Assembly: GCF_020497125.1 (NCBI RefSeq)
Contig: NC_059072.1
Span: 309,770,781-309,834,780 of the forward strand
Reading direction: 5' to 3'
DNA: 64,000 bases
Source of the DNA: Mauremys mutica
Lineage: Eukaryota; Chordata; Testudines; Geoemydidae
Shown: one piece after another, positions 21,616 through 34,681 of the stretch
Layout: the number at the start of each line of letters is the position of its first letter
Position numbering within the stretch: position 1 is the stretch's first letter
The notes under the pieces: model-generated
Databases searched by the model: none
Seen by the model: the letters and a program-made list of their open reading frames with translations, nothing else
Told to the model about the DNA's origin: nothing
Made by a program: the position numbers and the translations under genes

Positions 21616-22930
21616 GCACTGTTACATGTGCTACTGCCTAATCTAGGTGGGTTAGCTCAAAGCCAGTAGTAGACTTGTGAATCTCTGTGGGGGACAGACA
21701 GCTACAGTGTGATGCGTTTCACCTTGTGTGATGCTAACGGAACTGAGGTTGTCCGAGGCACTGTGTTAAATGCCATTTTGCTGGAGGCAGGATATCCGGA
21801 ATAAGGAAATGGAATATTCTACGTCAGTGTGCCAAAATCTGAACTTTTTTTTAAACCTTCAGTCCACTTTCCAGGGTTGATTTAAATTGGTACTTGCATG
21901 CACAAGGATTCTACCTGTATTTCCCATTCAAATGCATGTTGAAAACTTGCAGGGGAAACTTAGATAGTGGGATTTTTTTTTAAAATGGACTGTAGGATCA
22001 TTTTAAACAACACTGTGCTGCGGAATTTTCTAGTTTGTGAAAGGTGCTAGACTGACATCCCTGGAAACTGAAGTCTTCTACCCACACAACTGGGTCAAGC
22101 TTCCACATGTTGCCTCAGTCCTGACCTTGAGGGAGTACCTCTAGGAGTGAGAGCATAGTTTGGTCTCCATCACCATTCAGGCCTTGACCTCTCTCAGGCT
22201 GCCAATAGAAATAACAGCTGTTATGGTGTACCTGAGAGGTGGACAAGGCTACCCAGTCATCTTACATAGAACATCATTGAACAGTCAACAGGTTGTAATG
22301 AATTTCAGATGCTAGTAACCAGCCTTTATTGAGATCAGTAATCTAGATACAAAACTGTATCCCATTAGTCTAAGCCATCTAGAGCAGAATTATTTATCAG
22401 CCCAATTTGTGTCATACGCGTAGTTCTCAACTGGCTATAAACTAATTTTTTGACGCTGGTCTTTGGAAATGCATAACAGATACCCCAGATGAGGAACACA
22501 ACAAAAATAGCAGAGGAAGAAACTTTTAATTATAGGCTATTTCACCTCAGACTCTTGGCTTGGCATTTCTGATTTCAGTAACTTGCAGTCAGATAATACC
22601 AGGCCTGTGGGCAAGAGAGGCAAATTTAGACCTAAAATGAATGATCTACTTCGTAATCAGATGCAGCCAAGGTAAGAGCTCATCAACAATGAGTTATTTA
22701 GGTGGAGATAGATACAGTGCATTCACTTGATCCTAGGATGACACCAAATGGATTCCAGTCACTTCAGGACATGACAAGTAAATCTTCTCTTCCAGATAGC
22801 ACAACCAGTGGCTGAAAAGCACTTTGTGAAAGGTTATTGTGTAAGTGGCAAGGGAAATTCAGGTATAGATGTATTGGTATAGTAGGGAATGTGATTTGTC
22901 GGGATGACAAATTCTTGGCTGGGGGGAGGA
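21616..22930. other. Intergenic sequence, no gene recognised
   Basis: No reading frame, RNA gene or bounded repeat could be supported. Confidence 0.45.
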
Positions 22931-24206
22931 TGTAAGCAGAGTTAGGATGGGCTCTTCCCTGACATCTGGTGGTGAATTGTGGGGAGTGTGGAAGGGAATT
23001 TCAGGTATTTGCATTGGCACACCCACCCCACCTGGCATGGCCCGCGGCAGCCTGGGATGGTTGTTTTGACAGCTCTGGGATCCCCAGTTTCTTTGTTGTT
23101 GGGGCGGGAGGAGTGGAGTGTTGTCGCCCTGGTTGTGTGGATGAGGAACTGTGGGACTGCTTTGTGACAGAGATGTCTCACCATCAGGTGGGTGGCATTT
23201 GCTAGACAAGGGACATGGGTGCCAAAACCCAGTGAATTGAGAGAGGTTGGGGACTGTTATGTGTATCTGATGGTATGGGCCCCTTTTGAGGGCCTGGAAC
23301 ACCAATTGCACTTCCTCCTCTCTCCACCGTTGAAGAGCAGAGCTAATTTTGAATCCATTAGGAGTCCATCTAGAGGCTGCTGAGCTGAATTCATGTTGGG
23401 CCAGTGGTGCACCAGCACCTGGGCTCCCCTACTACAAGCTGAAATCACTAAGAGCTGAAATCACTAAAAGAGCTAAGCTTACTGAGCTGAGATCACTGAG
23501 TGCTGTGTTAACTAGTGGGGGAGCCAGAAGATCTATCACTAAGCGGTTGGCGGAGTGGAGCAGTTTGCAGCACATTGGAGCAGCCCATGGAACAGTGAGC
23601 GGGGTGGAGCGGTTTGCGGGGTCGGCTGGAGGAGCGGCACAGCTGGTGGAGTGGAGCTGGTAGTGGTGAAGGCTACAGCAAAACTCCACGGAGAGGCTGA
23701 GCAGTTGGCCCCGGCCCACGTAAGGTGTCCCTTAACACCCTGTGCGTGCCCCCCTCCCATTTCTACCCAGGCTGGATGGGGAGGGGGAGAAACTCTGCAG
23801 ATAAACTGTTGAACTCTGGGGGGGCACTGACCAGAAACAGACTTTTGGGTTGTTGGACTTTGGGGTGATTGGACTTAAGACCCTAAGGGGGAAAGGACAT
23901 TGCCAAACGTACTTGGAGGTGGGTTTTTTGCTTAGGGTTTGTGTTATAATCTGGTTTGTGGTGTTTCTCCAGTGGTGATGCCGGATTGTTTCCCTCCTTT
24001 ATTAAAAGGATTTTGCTAGATTCGGACTCCGTGCTTGCGAGTGGGGAAGTATTCCCTCCTAGAGGCGCCCAGGGGGGTGATATGTAATTGTCCCAGGTCA
24101 CTGGGTGGGGGCTCGAGCCGGTTTTGCATTGTGTTATTGAAACGGAACCCCTGGATACTGAACCCGGCCCTTGTTGCTGCCAACTCAGAGGGGCAGAAGG
24201 GTTACA
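22931..24206 (+). repeat. Solo LTR, about 1.28 kb (family L1.26, copy 1)
   Basis: Begins TGTAAGCAGAG and ends GGGTTACA, with 5-bp inverse ends TGTAA/TTACA. The reverse complement of 61677-62935 matches it along its whole length. An ATTAAA polyadenylation-like signal at 24001 lies about 200 bases from the right end, which supports plus-strand sense. There is no internal coding region next to it, so it is a solo LTR. A 4-bp target duplication is not convincing here (AGGA and TAGA). It could belong to an endogenous retrovirus or to another LTR family. Confidence 0.8.
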
Positions 24207-24292
24207 TAGATATAAATGATCAAGGGTAAAACTTCCAACATCTCATTGGCACCAGGCTAACAGGTGGCAAGTATCATACTCAGATTGTAGCC

Positions 24293-24445
24293 TATAAGCA
24301 ATGTTACTTTGGCGGAGTTCGGTTCCGCGGCGTCTGGACGGGTACGTAGTTCGAACTAGGGTAGTTCGAATTCAGCTACGCTATTCACGTAGCTGAATTT
24401 GCGTACCCTAGTTCGACCCCCATTCTTAGTGTAGACCTGCCCTTT
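24293..24445. mobile_element. Miniature hairpin element
   Basis: AATTCAGCTACG (24369-24380) pairs perfectly with 24388-24399 around a 7-base loop CTATTCA. Outer arms repeat ACTAGGGTA/TACCCTAGT. The right end TAGTGTAGACCTGCCC resembles the termini of the other hairpin elements in this window. Confidence 0.7.
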
Positions 24446-27400
24446 GAGTGAAGGGCAAATTAAGTGCTCTCTTGGGCTATGCAAATATGGTATCCAAATA
24501 TGATGAATGTGCAACTATTGCTTCAAAGTTTTGTTGGGTTTTTTTCCTTTCCCTGACTTGAGATCCAAGAATAAAAATTGGGGTTAGAAACCAGAAATCT
24601 GTAGATAGCGGTATATGGTCTCAGATGCCTAGCAAATGGTTGCAGTGATGCTTCAGAGTTTGTCTTCTGAGGCACCTGCCATGCTTTTGGGAGCAGTACA
24701 AATAATTAATAATCCTTTGATCTTATGAATAATATTTATCACTATAACTTACACTTCAGTAAAACCTTTCATACCAAATAATCCAAAATAATTGTACTGC
24801 CCCTATGTTCCTGTACAGGCCTCGTTCACCCACTAGTGAAATGCAGCCACCTCTGGGGTGGAATGTGGCAGTCGTGCTCCACCTATAACATTGCATGAGG
24901 GTTCTTGCTAGGTTGAGAACTTCCATTCTTGTCTACAGGGTGAATTTTTCATTACTCAGGTTTGGATCTGGTTAGGAAACCATGGTTACCGGGGGTGGGA
25001 ACCCAGAAATTGGTTTTTTGTTTTTTTTTAATTTTAAATTCTTCTGAGAGGTGCTAGGACAACAGCCTCTGGAGACAAAATGAAAACCCGAGGTGACTCT
25101 AGTGTGATTAATCAGTTGTCAAAGCCCGAGTCATCATTTATCTCATCCAGTGGGTGAGGCTGTGGATTTTTCCCCTCTTGGGCGTGTTAATTTGCTAAGC
25201 TGAAAATAGTTCCATGGTTTACACAAGTCTACGTAAGCATAAATCTGGCAGAGGGCAGAGTATAAAGTCCAACCGGAGAGACTCTGCAGTAGTAGAAATT
25301 TGGCTGACAAAGTAGGCGGGATGTGATGAATCAGCAGCTCACCTTCATAGTTTTGGCTTTTGAGACCGCTGTGGAGCACTGGCTGTGAACTCCAGCTGCG
25401 CCCCATGCAGAGGGACTCCAAGAAAGGGTGTGGCTGAAATGCCCCCTGCCCTCCCTTTGGGTGAATTGTCCTGGGGTTCAAGGGGCCTTGCTGGGAAGAG
25501 AGAATTGACTTCAGTGACTCTTGCCAACGTTTATAGCTGTCTTGGTCCTCTGGGGGAAAAAAACCAACAGATGGTCAACAGACGAGCTGGCTAAAAAATC
25601 TGGGGTGGGAGGGGAAGTGTCCCAAAGACTCTGTCATCAAACTTTTTTTCTCCTTTAAAAAATATTCTGAACTTTGAAATTCAGGGTTTGGTTTTCTTCT
25701 TTTTCTTTTTCCCAAAAACTTCCAGGAGCCCTAGCGTGATACCTGTTCCTAGACCAACATATCTATAAAACATAAAGGCGTTCCCTTTCTCAGGTGCTGG
25801 CAATGGCGTACTTTTGCTGCAATGTGTTATTTTCTGTGGGAGGACTGCAACACCAAGGGCTGCTGAAAGGTGTAGTTGTGAATGTGAACTCACGCTCTGT
25901 TACATGGAATGGACCATACAAATAAGTAAAATGGAGCTGTGTGTTTCTCTGCCTATAGTTAGATTGAAAACTCCTAGGGATAGAGACCATGTCTAACCCA
26001 TGTAAGGGGGATCCTGCAGTGACCTAGCTGATATAGGCTCTCATATTCCATAGATCCTTTTTGCTGGCAGCATATTAAGGAAAGGGAGTTAATGAAAGGG
26101 GGCATGGTCAGGACATCCCAGTGCTACACTGATCAGGGACTAGGTTTTTGTTTGTTACAGCTTAATGTATGTTACAGCAGCCTTTAGTCTGCTCTAGCAC
26201 AGCTCAAGATGCAAGAAGCACCCAGGGCAGTGCAAATGAGAGCTTTAAGCCTGTATTGCACACTGCATCGGTAGCACTTTTATTATACACATTACCCTCT
26301 GCTGTGCATTTTAGGATACCCAAGTATTTGGCCTTATATGTTCTTTCTTACCTGGACAGTGTCATGAACATCAGTAGCCCTATAAAAATAGCCATCTATG
26401 GAGATGTGCATTATATTTGTATGAATGTCCGTGAGAGCGACACAGCTCCACCCTTGAGCACCCTTTAGAAAAGTGTAGAGAAAAACACTGGAGAACTGGA
26501 AACATTTGCCATAAATCAATTTGTGCTATATTAACTGATTCAGAAAATTAGCAACATTTTACTTGCTGCGAATATTTCTAGCGACCTTCAAAAGGGGATG
26601 CTTACCCGGCAGAGGCCACGTAGGAGTGTGTGTGTGTGGGGGGTGGAAATGTCTTGCAAAGATGTGGTCAGCCTCTTTTTTGCTAAAATAGAGATGTCTA
26701 GTATTTAGCAGCAGCACTTTGTGGTGGACGGACCTCTCCAGGGGCCCCCAAAATGGTGTCACTCAACTAAGCCATGTCACTTAGCACTGAAGTTCCAAAC
26801 TGCTTCTTAAAACCCTGAGAAAGGGACTAGATATGTAGGTTTGTTTCTGTTTGTAACTCTTCCGACGGTCTCTATGGGGCCATATTATATGGTGTCTATG
26901 GGGCCATTGAAATATTATTGCTTTTCTCCACATAATTTGCACATCATATAACTGCTAAATAGATCCTTTCTCCACAATGCTCAGAAAAGGTGGTTGCGGC
27001 TGCAAGGATTGGAACTTCACACATGAGCTCAAGTGTGACTTTCCTCCCCGACACGCTCTTTTGCATACATTATGTTTTTACATTTTATGTGTCTAATTAG
27101 CACCAGAAGTGAGAGAAGCAATAAACCAGTTGGGTGGGGTGGAAGCTGGGAATGTCAGGACACTTCTTTTCTCTCTCTCTCTCTCTCTCTCTTTGGGTAC
27201 AGGAAACTTGCTCTAATTACATGGTGGAGGTACAGTGTGTGTATGGAGTCAAATGTTGATTAATGTTAATTCTAGAGTAAACAGAGACAGGAAAGGCCGA
27301 TGTGCTCTACAGCTAAAAATACCCCCTAGTTGAGAGACATGGCATCTGTGGATTTACAACCCAGTAATTATTTGTGAATAATGATTAGCTGCTCTCATAT

Positions 27401-27807
27401 AATTAACCTGTGGGGCTTGAGCCAGGGCTGCTATCCTTGGATACACTGATCAATAAGGTCCTTCAGACCACAAAGCTTAATCCAGAAACACCCCTAAACC
27501 TAGGCAGGCTTCCTTTCTTCGCCTATAACTAATAGCTAGCTACTCTGCAGTATAGGAGTAGGATTGTTCAGTAAGGCAGGACCATTTCATAAACATTCAG
27601 GAAGCTGCAGACATTTGTCTTGTTGCTGGGGGACGATCTAAAAATTCATACATAGCGTACAATGCAGTTTAACTAGAGATGTAGGAACTGGGTCCATGCA
27701 AACCATCACCCCCTGCCTCATCCTCCACACACATGCTGTACCACATGGGTTTAATATGACACTGATTGTAAATCAGAACGCTGATGTTTTGGATCTGATT
27801 AGTATAA
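24446..27807. other. Long intergenic stretch, no gene recognised
   Basis: Contains only short frames without domains and simple repeats: a (GT)n run near 26626-26638 and the (CT)n tract at 27171-27192. A small duplication of TCTATGGGGCCAT occurs around 26870-26905. Confidence 0.45.
27171..27192. repeat. (CT)n microsatellite
   Basis: Eleven uninterrupted CT units. Confidence 0.95.
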
Positions 27808-27965
27808 GATGAATAGACATCAAGGCCAGAAGGGACCACTGGGATCTAGTCTGACCTGCTGAATAACACAGGCCACAGAGTTTCACCAAATGATTACCGC
27901 ATCAACCCCACACTTTTTGGTTGAACTACAACATGTCTGCTGGAAAGACATCTGATTTTGACTCA
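27808..27965 (-). mobile_element. CR1-type LINE 3' fragment, reverse strand
   Basis: ATAGACATCAAGGCCAGAAGGGACCACTGG and the following GTCTGACCTGCTGAATAACACAGGCCACAG match the reverse complement of a CR1 3' end. It is parallel to the sequence at 15853-15925. Confidence 0.75.
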
Positions 27966-28814
27966 GTGTAGACCTGGGCAAGTCATGTGCTGGTGATTTT
28001 CAAAGGGCCTCCTCTGGACAGCCAGATGTGTGTATGGGCAGCTGGTTTTGGATGCTCAGTAAGACAGGAAGCTTGCAAGACAGTATTGCACCAACCTTGG
28101 ATGTCTGAAAATCAGGTCAAATGTCCAGTTCCTCGAGGCCACTGGGCATTCAGGCATCAGCTGTATAGCCAGCCAGAGGATCTTCAAAATCCTACTGTCA
28201 CCCATGATATTACGTCAAAGCTCTTTCCTTGGCTTGAAAATGTCATACCTTCCTCCCCCAGCCACATCCAAATCAGTTGAGACATTTCAGAAGTCCTTGC
28301 ATGGGACACCAATGGCCTACCATGTCTACACCTGCACTGACAGAGATGTCAGAGGGTGGTGTTTATGGTCACCCATACAATGAAAGAGGGGAGCAAGGGG
28401 AGATGCTGAAGGAACAGGAGAGTTACCAGAAGGAGAACCGGCTGATCACAAATTCCTGAAAACCATTGGAGGAAGGAGTGGGTGAAGGGGGTCAAAAAGC
28501 AGAAAAATTGAGGATAAAAATAGTAAAGAAGCCCTTGGATCTGACAAGAAGGCTGTTGATGACCACTGAAAGAGTTGTTTCTGTGCAATGGAGGACACTG
28601 AAGATGGATTGTAGCAGGGGAGCCAGAAAGTAATTAAAACTGAGCATGTCAGACATCATGCTTATGAAGGTTGAAGGTACCGTACATGGACAGGATTGGG
28701 AGGGGGAGTTAGGGTTATAGCTCAGGTTAAGGAAATATCTGTACGAGAAATGATGTTTAATAGAAAGGAATCATATGAAGGAGGATGATTGAAGATTAGA
28801 GGGAGATGTGCAAG

Positions 28815-30178
28815 AGGGAATATAAAAAGGGAAATAAGGACAACCCTGGAATAACAGACCAGTCAGCTTAACTACTGTACCCACAAAGATAACGGAGCAA
28901 ATAATTAAGCAATGAATTTGCAAAGATCTAGAAGATAATAAGGTGATAAGTAACAGTTAGCAAGAACAAATCATGTCAAACCAACCTGAGAGCTTTCTTT
29001 GACAGGGTAACAAGCCTTGTGGATAGCGGGGAAGCAGTAGATGAGGTATATCTTGACTTTAGTAAGGCTTTTGATACTGTCTTGCATGACCTTCTCAAAC
29101 AAACTAGAGAAACGCAATGTAGATGGAGGTACTATAAGTGGGTGCAAAACTGGCTGGAAAATCGTTCCCAGAGAGTAGTTATCAGAGGTTCACAGTCATG
29201 ATGGAAGGGCATAATGAGTGGGGTCCCGCAGAGATCAGTTTTGGATCTGGTTCTGTTCAATTGCTTCATCAATGATTTAGATAATGGCACAGAAAGTACA
29301 CTTCTAAAGTTTGTGGATGATACCAAGCTGGGAGAAGTTGAAAGTGCTTTGGAGGATAGGATTAAAATTCAGAAGGATATGGACAAACTGGAGCAATGGT
29401 CTGAAGTAAAAGGATGAAATGTAATAAGGACAAATGTAAAGTACTCCACTTAGAAAGGAACAGTCAGTTGCATGCATACAAAATGGGAAATGACTGCCTA
29501 GGAAGGAGTACTGCAGAAAGGGATCTGGGGGTCATAGTGGACCATAAGCTAAATATGAGTCAACAGTGTAACACTGTTGCAAAAAAAGCAAACATCATTC
29601 TGGAATGCATTAGCAGGAGTGTTGTAAGCAAGACATAAGAAGTAATTCTTCTGTTCTTCTCCATGCTGATTATGCCTCAATTAGAGTATTGTGTCCAGTT
29701 CTGGATGCCACATTTCAGGAAAGGTGTGGACAAATTGGGGAAAGTCCAGAGATGAGCAACAAAAAGGATTAAAGGTCTAGAAAACATAACCTATGAGGGA
29801 AGATTGGAAAAATTGGGTTTGTTTAGTCTGTGAAAGAGAAGACTGAGAGGGGACATAAGTTTTCAAGAACATGAAAAGTTGTTACAAGGAGTGAGAAAAA
29901 TTAACCACTGATGGTAGGACAAGAAGCAATGGGCTTAAATTGCAGCAAGGGAAGTTTAGGTTGGACATTAGGAAAAAATTCCTAACTGTCAGAGTGGCTA
30001 AGCACTGGAATAAATTGCCTAGAGAGATTGTGGAATCTCCGTCACTGGAGTTTTTTAAGATCAGGTTAGACAAACACCTGTCAGGAATGGTCTAGATAAT
30101 ACTTAGTCCTACCATGAATGCAGAGGACTGGACTAGATGACCTCTTGGGGTCCCTTCCAGTCCTATGATTCTATAAAA
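28815..30178 (+). mobile_element. CR1 LINE, 3' half with partial RT
   Basis: Broken frames encode consecutive CR1 ORF2 parts: 29019-29201 (AVDEVYLDFSKAFDTVLHDLL, the RT A motif), 29214-29417 (SGVPQRSVLDLVLFNCFINDL and FVDDTKLG, the RT catalytic box with DD retained), then 29414-29638 (CKVLHLERNSQLHAYKMGN). The 3' end with CTATGATTCTATAA lies at about 30165-30178. Stops and frameshifts show it is inactive. Confidence 0.92.
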
Positions 30179-30732
30179 AGGTTAGGAGTTAGGAAAGGAT
30201 GGAGTCAAAGGATTGCAGAATTGAGCTAACACTATTGGTGGCTGTTCTTGAAAACATAACTCTATGGGTAGATTTGTACTCATGTGTCTTGTGTGGAACC
30301 CGTGAGTTGCACTCAAGTTCTGAAACCTTAGAAACTCCAGATGTGACACATGAGCATCATTTGACACACATGCCAAATCCACCTGTGTTTTTTAGTGTAG
30401 ATAGATTGTGTTGTTTTAAACTGCTGCTGAATAAACGTCCAGTTAATTGGACAGTGCTTTGTTTGCTTTTCCAGTATATGATATCCATCAAATCTGATCA
30501 GAAACAACTCATGCACAGTTTTGCGTTTATTTCTTAGAAATTGAAATAAGGCTAATAGATTTGTTTGAGAACAGATGTTCATAATGCTGCTACCCATGAC
30601 CTGGTTGCTTTGATAGTCCATGCCGGGAAGCCTCTCTTTGTACTTTGCATCTGAAGAGCTTCTGGCTGGCGGAGTTCTTAAGCACTTTTTTTTGTTCTTC
30701 CATCAGAAAATAGGGGTACCAGTTGTTCATAG

Positions 30733-33349
30733 AATCAAAGAACTGGAAAATGTCCAACCTAAACTGCCCTTGTTGCAATTTAAGCACATTGCTTCTTGTC
30801 CTATCCTCAGAGGTTAAGAAGAACAATTTTTCTCCCTCCTCCTTATAACAACCTTTTATGTACTTGAAAACTGTTATGTCCTCTCTGTCTTCTCTTCTGC
30901 AGACTAAACAAACCCAATTTTTCCAATCTTCCCTCACAGGTCATGTTTTCTAGACTTTTAATCATTTTTGTGGTTCTTCTCTGGACTTTCCCCAATTGGT
31001 CCACATTTTTTCTGAAATGTGGTGCCCAGAACTGGACACAATACTCCAGTTGAGGTCTAATCAGTGTGAAGTATAGCAGAAGAATTAATTCTCATGTCTT
31101 GCTTACAACATTCCTTTTAATACATCCCAGACTGTTTGCCTTTTTTTGCAACAGCGTTACACTCTTGACCCATATTTAGCTTGTGATGCATTATGACCCC
31201 CAGATCCCTTTCTGCAGTACTCCTTCCTAGGCAGTCATTTCCCATTTTGTATGTGTACAACTGATTGTTCCTTCCTAAGTGGAGTATTTTGCATTTGTCC
31301 TTATTACATTTCACCCTATTTACTTCAGACCATTTCTCCAATTTGTCCAGATCATTCTGAATTTTAATCCTATCCTCCAAAGCACTTACAATCCCTCCCA
31401 GCTTGGTATCATCCGCAAACTTTATAAGTGTACTCTCTATGCCATTATCTAAATCACTAATGAAGATAATGAACAGAACAGGACCCAGAACCAATCCCTG
31501 CGGAACCCCACTCGTTATGCCCTTCCAGCATGACTGCGAACCACTGATAACTACTCTCTGGAATGATTTTCCAACAGTTATGCACCTACTTATAGTACCT
31601 CCATCTATGTTGCATTTCTCTAGTTTGTTTGAGAAGGTCATGCAAGACAGTATCAAAAGCCTTACTAAAGTCAAGATATACCACATCTACCGCTTCCCCC
31701 CATCCACAAGGCTTGTTACCCTGTCAAAGAAAGCTATCAGGTTGGTTTGACATGATTTGTTCTTGGCAAATCCATGCTGACTGTTACTTATCACCTTATT
31801 ATCTTCTAGATCTTTGCAAATTGATTGCTTAATTATTTGCTCCCTTATTTTTCTGGATACAGAAGTTAAACTTACTGGTCTGTAATTACCTGGGTTGTCC
31901 TTATTTCCCTTTTATAGATGGGCACTACATTTGCCCTTTTCCAGTCTTCTGGAATGTTTCCAGTCTTCCATGATATTTCAAAGATAATTGCTAATGGCTC
32001 AGATATCTCCTCAGTCAGCTCCTTGAGTATTCTAGGATGCATTTCATCAGCCCCTGGTGGTTTGAAGATATCTAACTTGGCTAAGTAGTTTTTGACTTGT
32101 TCATTCCCTATTTTAGACTCTGATCCTACCTCATTTTCACTGGCATTCACTATGTTAGATGTCCAATTGCCACCAACCTTCTTGGTGAAAACCGAAACAA
32201 AGAAGTCATTAAGCACCTCTGCCATTTCCACATTTTCTGTTATTGTCTTTCCCCCACTCATTGAGTAACAGACCTACTCTCTCCTTGGCCTTCCTCTTGC
32301 TGCTAATGTATTTGTAGAATGTTTTCTTATTTCCTTTTATGTCCCTAGCTAGTTTGATCTCAGTTTGTGCCTTGGCTTTTCTAATTTTGTCCCTACATAT
32401 TTGTGTTATTTGTTTATATTCATCCTTTGTAATTTGACCGAGTTTCCACTTTTTGTCGGACTCTTTTTTTAGTTTTAGATCATTAAAGATCTTCTGGTTA
32501 AGCCAGGGTGGTCTCTTTCCATACTTCCTATTTTTCCTATGCAGTGGGATAGTTTGCTCTTGTGCCCTTAATAATGTCTTTTGAAAAACTGCCAACTGTC
32601 TTCAATTGTTTTTCCCCTTAAACTTGCTTCCCATGGAATTTTACCTACCAATTCCCCGAGTTTGCTAAAGTCTGCCTTCTTGAAATCCATTGTCTTTATT
32701 GTGCTGTTCTCCCTCCTACCATTCCTTAGAATCATGAACTCTCATGATCACTTTCACCAAAGCTGCCTTCCACTTTCAAATTCTCAACCAGTTCCTCCCT
32801 GTTTGTCAAAATCAAATCTAGAACAGCCTCTCCCGTAGTAGCTTTCTCCACCTTCTGAAATAAAAAATGGTCTCCAGTACATTCCAAGAACTTGTTGGAT
32901 AATCTGTGTCCTGCTATGTTGTTTTCCCAACAGATGTCTGGGTAGTTGAAGTCTCCCACCACCACCAAGTCCTGTGCTTTGGATGATTTTGTTAGTTGTT
33001 TAAAAAAAAACCTCATCCACCTCTTGTTCCTGGTTTGGTGGTCGATGATAGACCCCTACCATGACATCACCCTTGTTTTTACCCCTTTTATCCTTACCCA
33101 GAGACTTTCAACAAGTCTGTCTCTTATTTCTATCTCAACCTCAGTCCAAGTGTATACATTTTTAATATATAAGGCAACACCTCCTCCCTTTTTTCCCTGC
33201 CTGACCTTCCTGAGCAAGCTGTATCCTTCTACACCAATATTCCAGTCATGCGTATTATCCCACCAAGTCTCAGCGATGCCAACTTTGTCATAGTTGTGTT
33301 TATTTACTAGCATTTTGAGTTCTTCCTGCTTATTCCCCATACTTCTCAC
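30733..33349 (-). pseudogene. CR1 ORF2 (endonuclease and reverse transcriptase), broken
   Basis: Reverse-strand frames in order: 33349-33056 encodes an endonuclease part (VGIAETWWDN, GGGVALYIKN); 33016-32732 continues with [17 protein letters not shown] and the SDHE ending; 32595-32209 and 32261-31872 cover the linker and early RT ([19 protein letters not shown]); 31686-31117 covers the RT palm (GVPQGLVLGPVLFIIFISDLDNG, FADDTKLGG) and the C-terminal part. The product would nick DNA and copy its RNA at the target. At least four frame breaks make it non-functional. Confidence 0.9.
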
Positions 33350-33671
33350 ATTAGTAAACAGATATCTAAAATACTGATTTGATCCCCTCCCCCCCAGTTC
33401 TGTCTTGTCTCTCCGTTATTTCTGCTTTAGGAGTGCATGCTCCCCCGAAATTCCGACCTTTCTCCCAGATCTCCATGTTTTTGACTTACCTGTGGGCTTT
33501 GGTCACCTGCCCCCCTTGAACCTAGTTTAAAGCCCTCCTCACTAGGTTAGCCAGTCTGTAGCCAACTATGCTCTTCCCCTTCCTCGATAGGTGGACCCCA
33601 TCTCTGTTTAGCAGTCTTTCTTCCTGGAACAACATCCTGTGGTCAAGGAAGCAGAAGCCCTCCTGGCGACA

Positions 33672-34010
33672 TCATCCTTGCAGCCAGGCATTCATCTCCA
33701 GGATGCATATGTCTCTGCTGAGGCCCCTAGCCTTGACTGGAAGGACTGAAGAGAACACCACCTGTGCTCCCAACTCCTTTACCATTATTCCCAGAGCCCT
33801 ATAATCACTTCTGATCTGCTGAGGGTCATACCTCGCAATATCATTAGTGCCCACATGGATGAGTAGCATGGGGTAGTAGTCGGAGGGCTGGATGATCCTC
33901 GACAATCTTGGATATGGGCCCCTGGCAGGCAGCATACCTCCTGAGATGCCATGTCAGGGCAATAGATGGGTGCCTCAGTCCCCCTCAGAAGAGTCTCCAA
34001 TCACCACTAT
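33672..34010 (-). pseudogene. CR1 ORF1 remnant with SGNH-hydrolase (esterase) signature
   Basis: On the reverse strand the segment near 34010-33990 reads VVIGDS, with GDS codons at 33990-33998, the block I nucleophile motif of SGNH/GDSL hydrolases. HVGTND (33857-33840) is the block III motif. The two lie in different frames here because of indels. ORF1 esterase domains are an established feature of CR1-like elements and are thought to help the RNA-protein complex, possibly through membranes or lipids. Confidence 0.75.
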
Positions 34011-34130
34011 CCTACGTTTTCCTCCTGGGAGTGGTGGCTGTAATCTTCCCAGCCTTGGGTGTACATGGCTTCTCCTCTTCAACCTTTGGGAGTGATTCCT
34101 CTTCACTCATCGCCAGGGCAGCATAACGGT

Positions 34131-34681
34131 TCTGTGTGTGCAAGACTGTCTTGCATAACTAGTCTCAGCATTTTGTTATCATCTGCTTCATGAAACATGA
34201 TCACTGTCCCACTAGAAAGAGGCTTTTTATTACATTTTATAAATGTGCCTGCTTGTTGTCTTATTCCAGTTGATTCAGTTTCTAGATAGCAAGACGGGAA
34301 ACAATTATTCCATTCTTTTTTTAAAAATAATTCTGTTGGATCCCTTGAGGTTTCTCTCCATTTTAGTTTCTGAAAGAATTTAAAGCATTTTGTGGTTATG
34401 CTATAATAATACCATGTCTAAAGTGGAGTGGATGGCATACCACAGAATAAAATGTTGTGTGTTAGCTGTAACAATCATATTTACAATTGTTAGATAATTT
34501 AAAGCCATTCTTTTCCCTCATGTTCTCTTGCCCATAACTCTTTGAATGTAAGTATCTTGACAACAAGACAAGCACCATCTGTATGGTATCCACTCTTTTC
34601 TAGTGTTTTTATAGTGTTTCATATTGCTCTCAAATCGTCTCTCTGATGGTGGCATAGTCAGTAATCTTGATGTATCATGGT
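34131..34681. other. Intergenic sequence, no gene recognised
   Basis: AT-rich, no supported feature. Confidence 0.4.

Larger units (their letters stand above)
30728..34130 (-). mobile_element. Near-full-length CR1 LINE, reverse strand
   Basis: On the reverse strand, ORF1 remnants (about 34010-33672), an endonuclease segment, an RT segment and the 3' tail at 30728 (TTCATAGAATC as read on the plus strand) follow in the correct order. At about 3.4 kb it keeps far more 5' sequence than most CR1 copies. The 5' boundary near 34130 is approximate. Confidence 0.88.

Noticed and set aside
22859..23311. 150-codon reverse-strand frame
   Set aside because: It lies within the L1.26 LTR on the likely antisense strand and lacks any domain.
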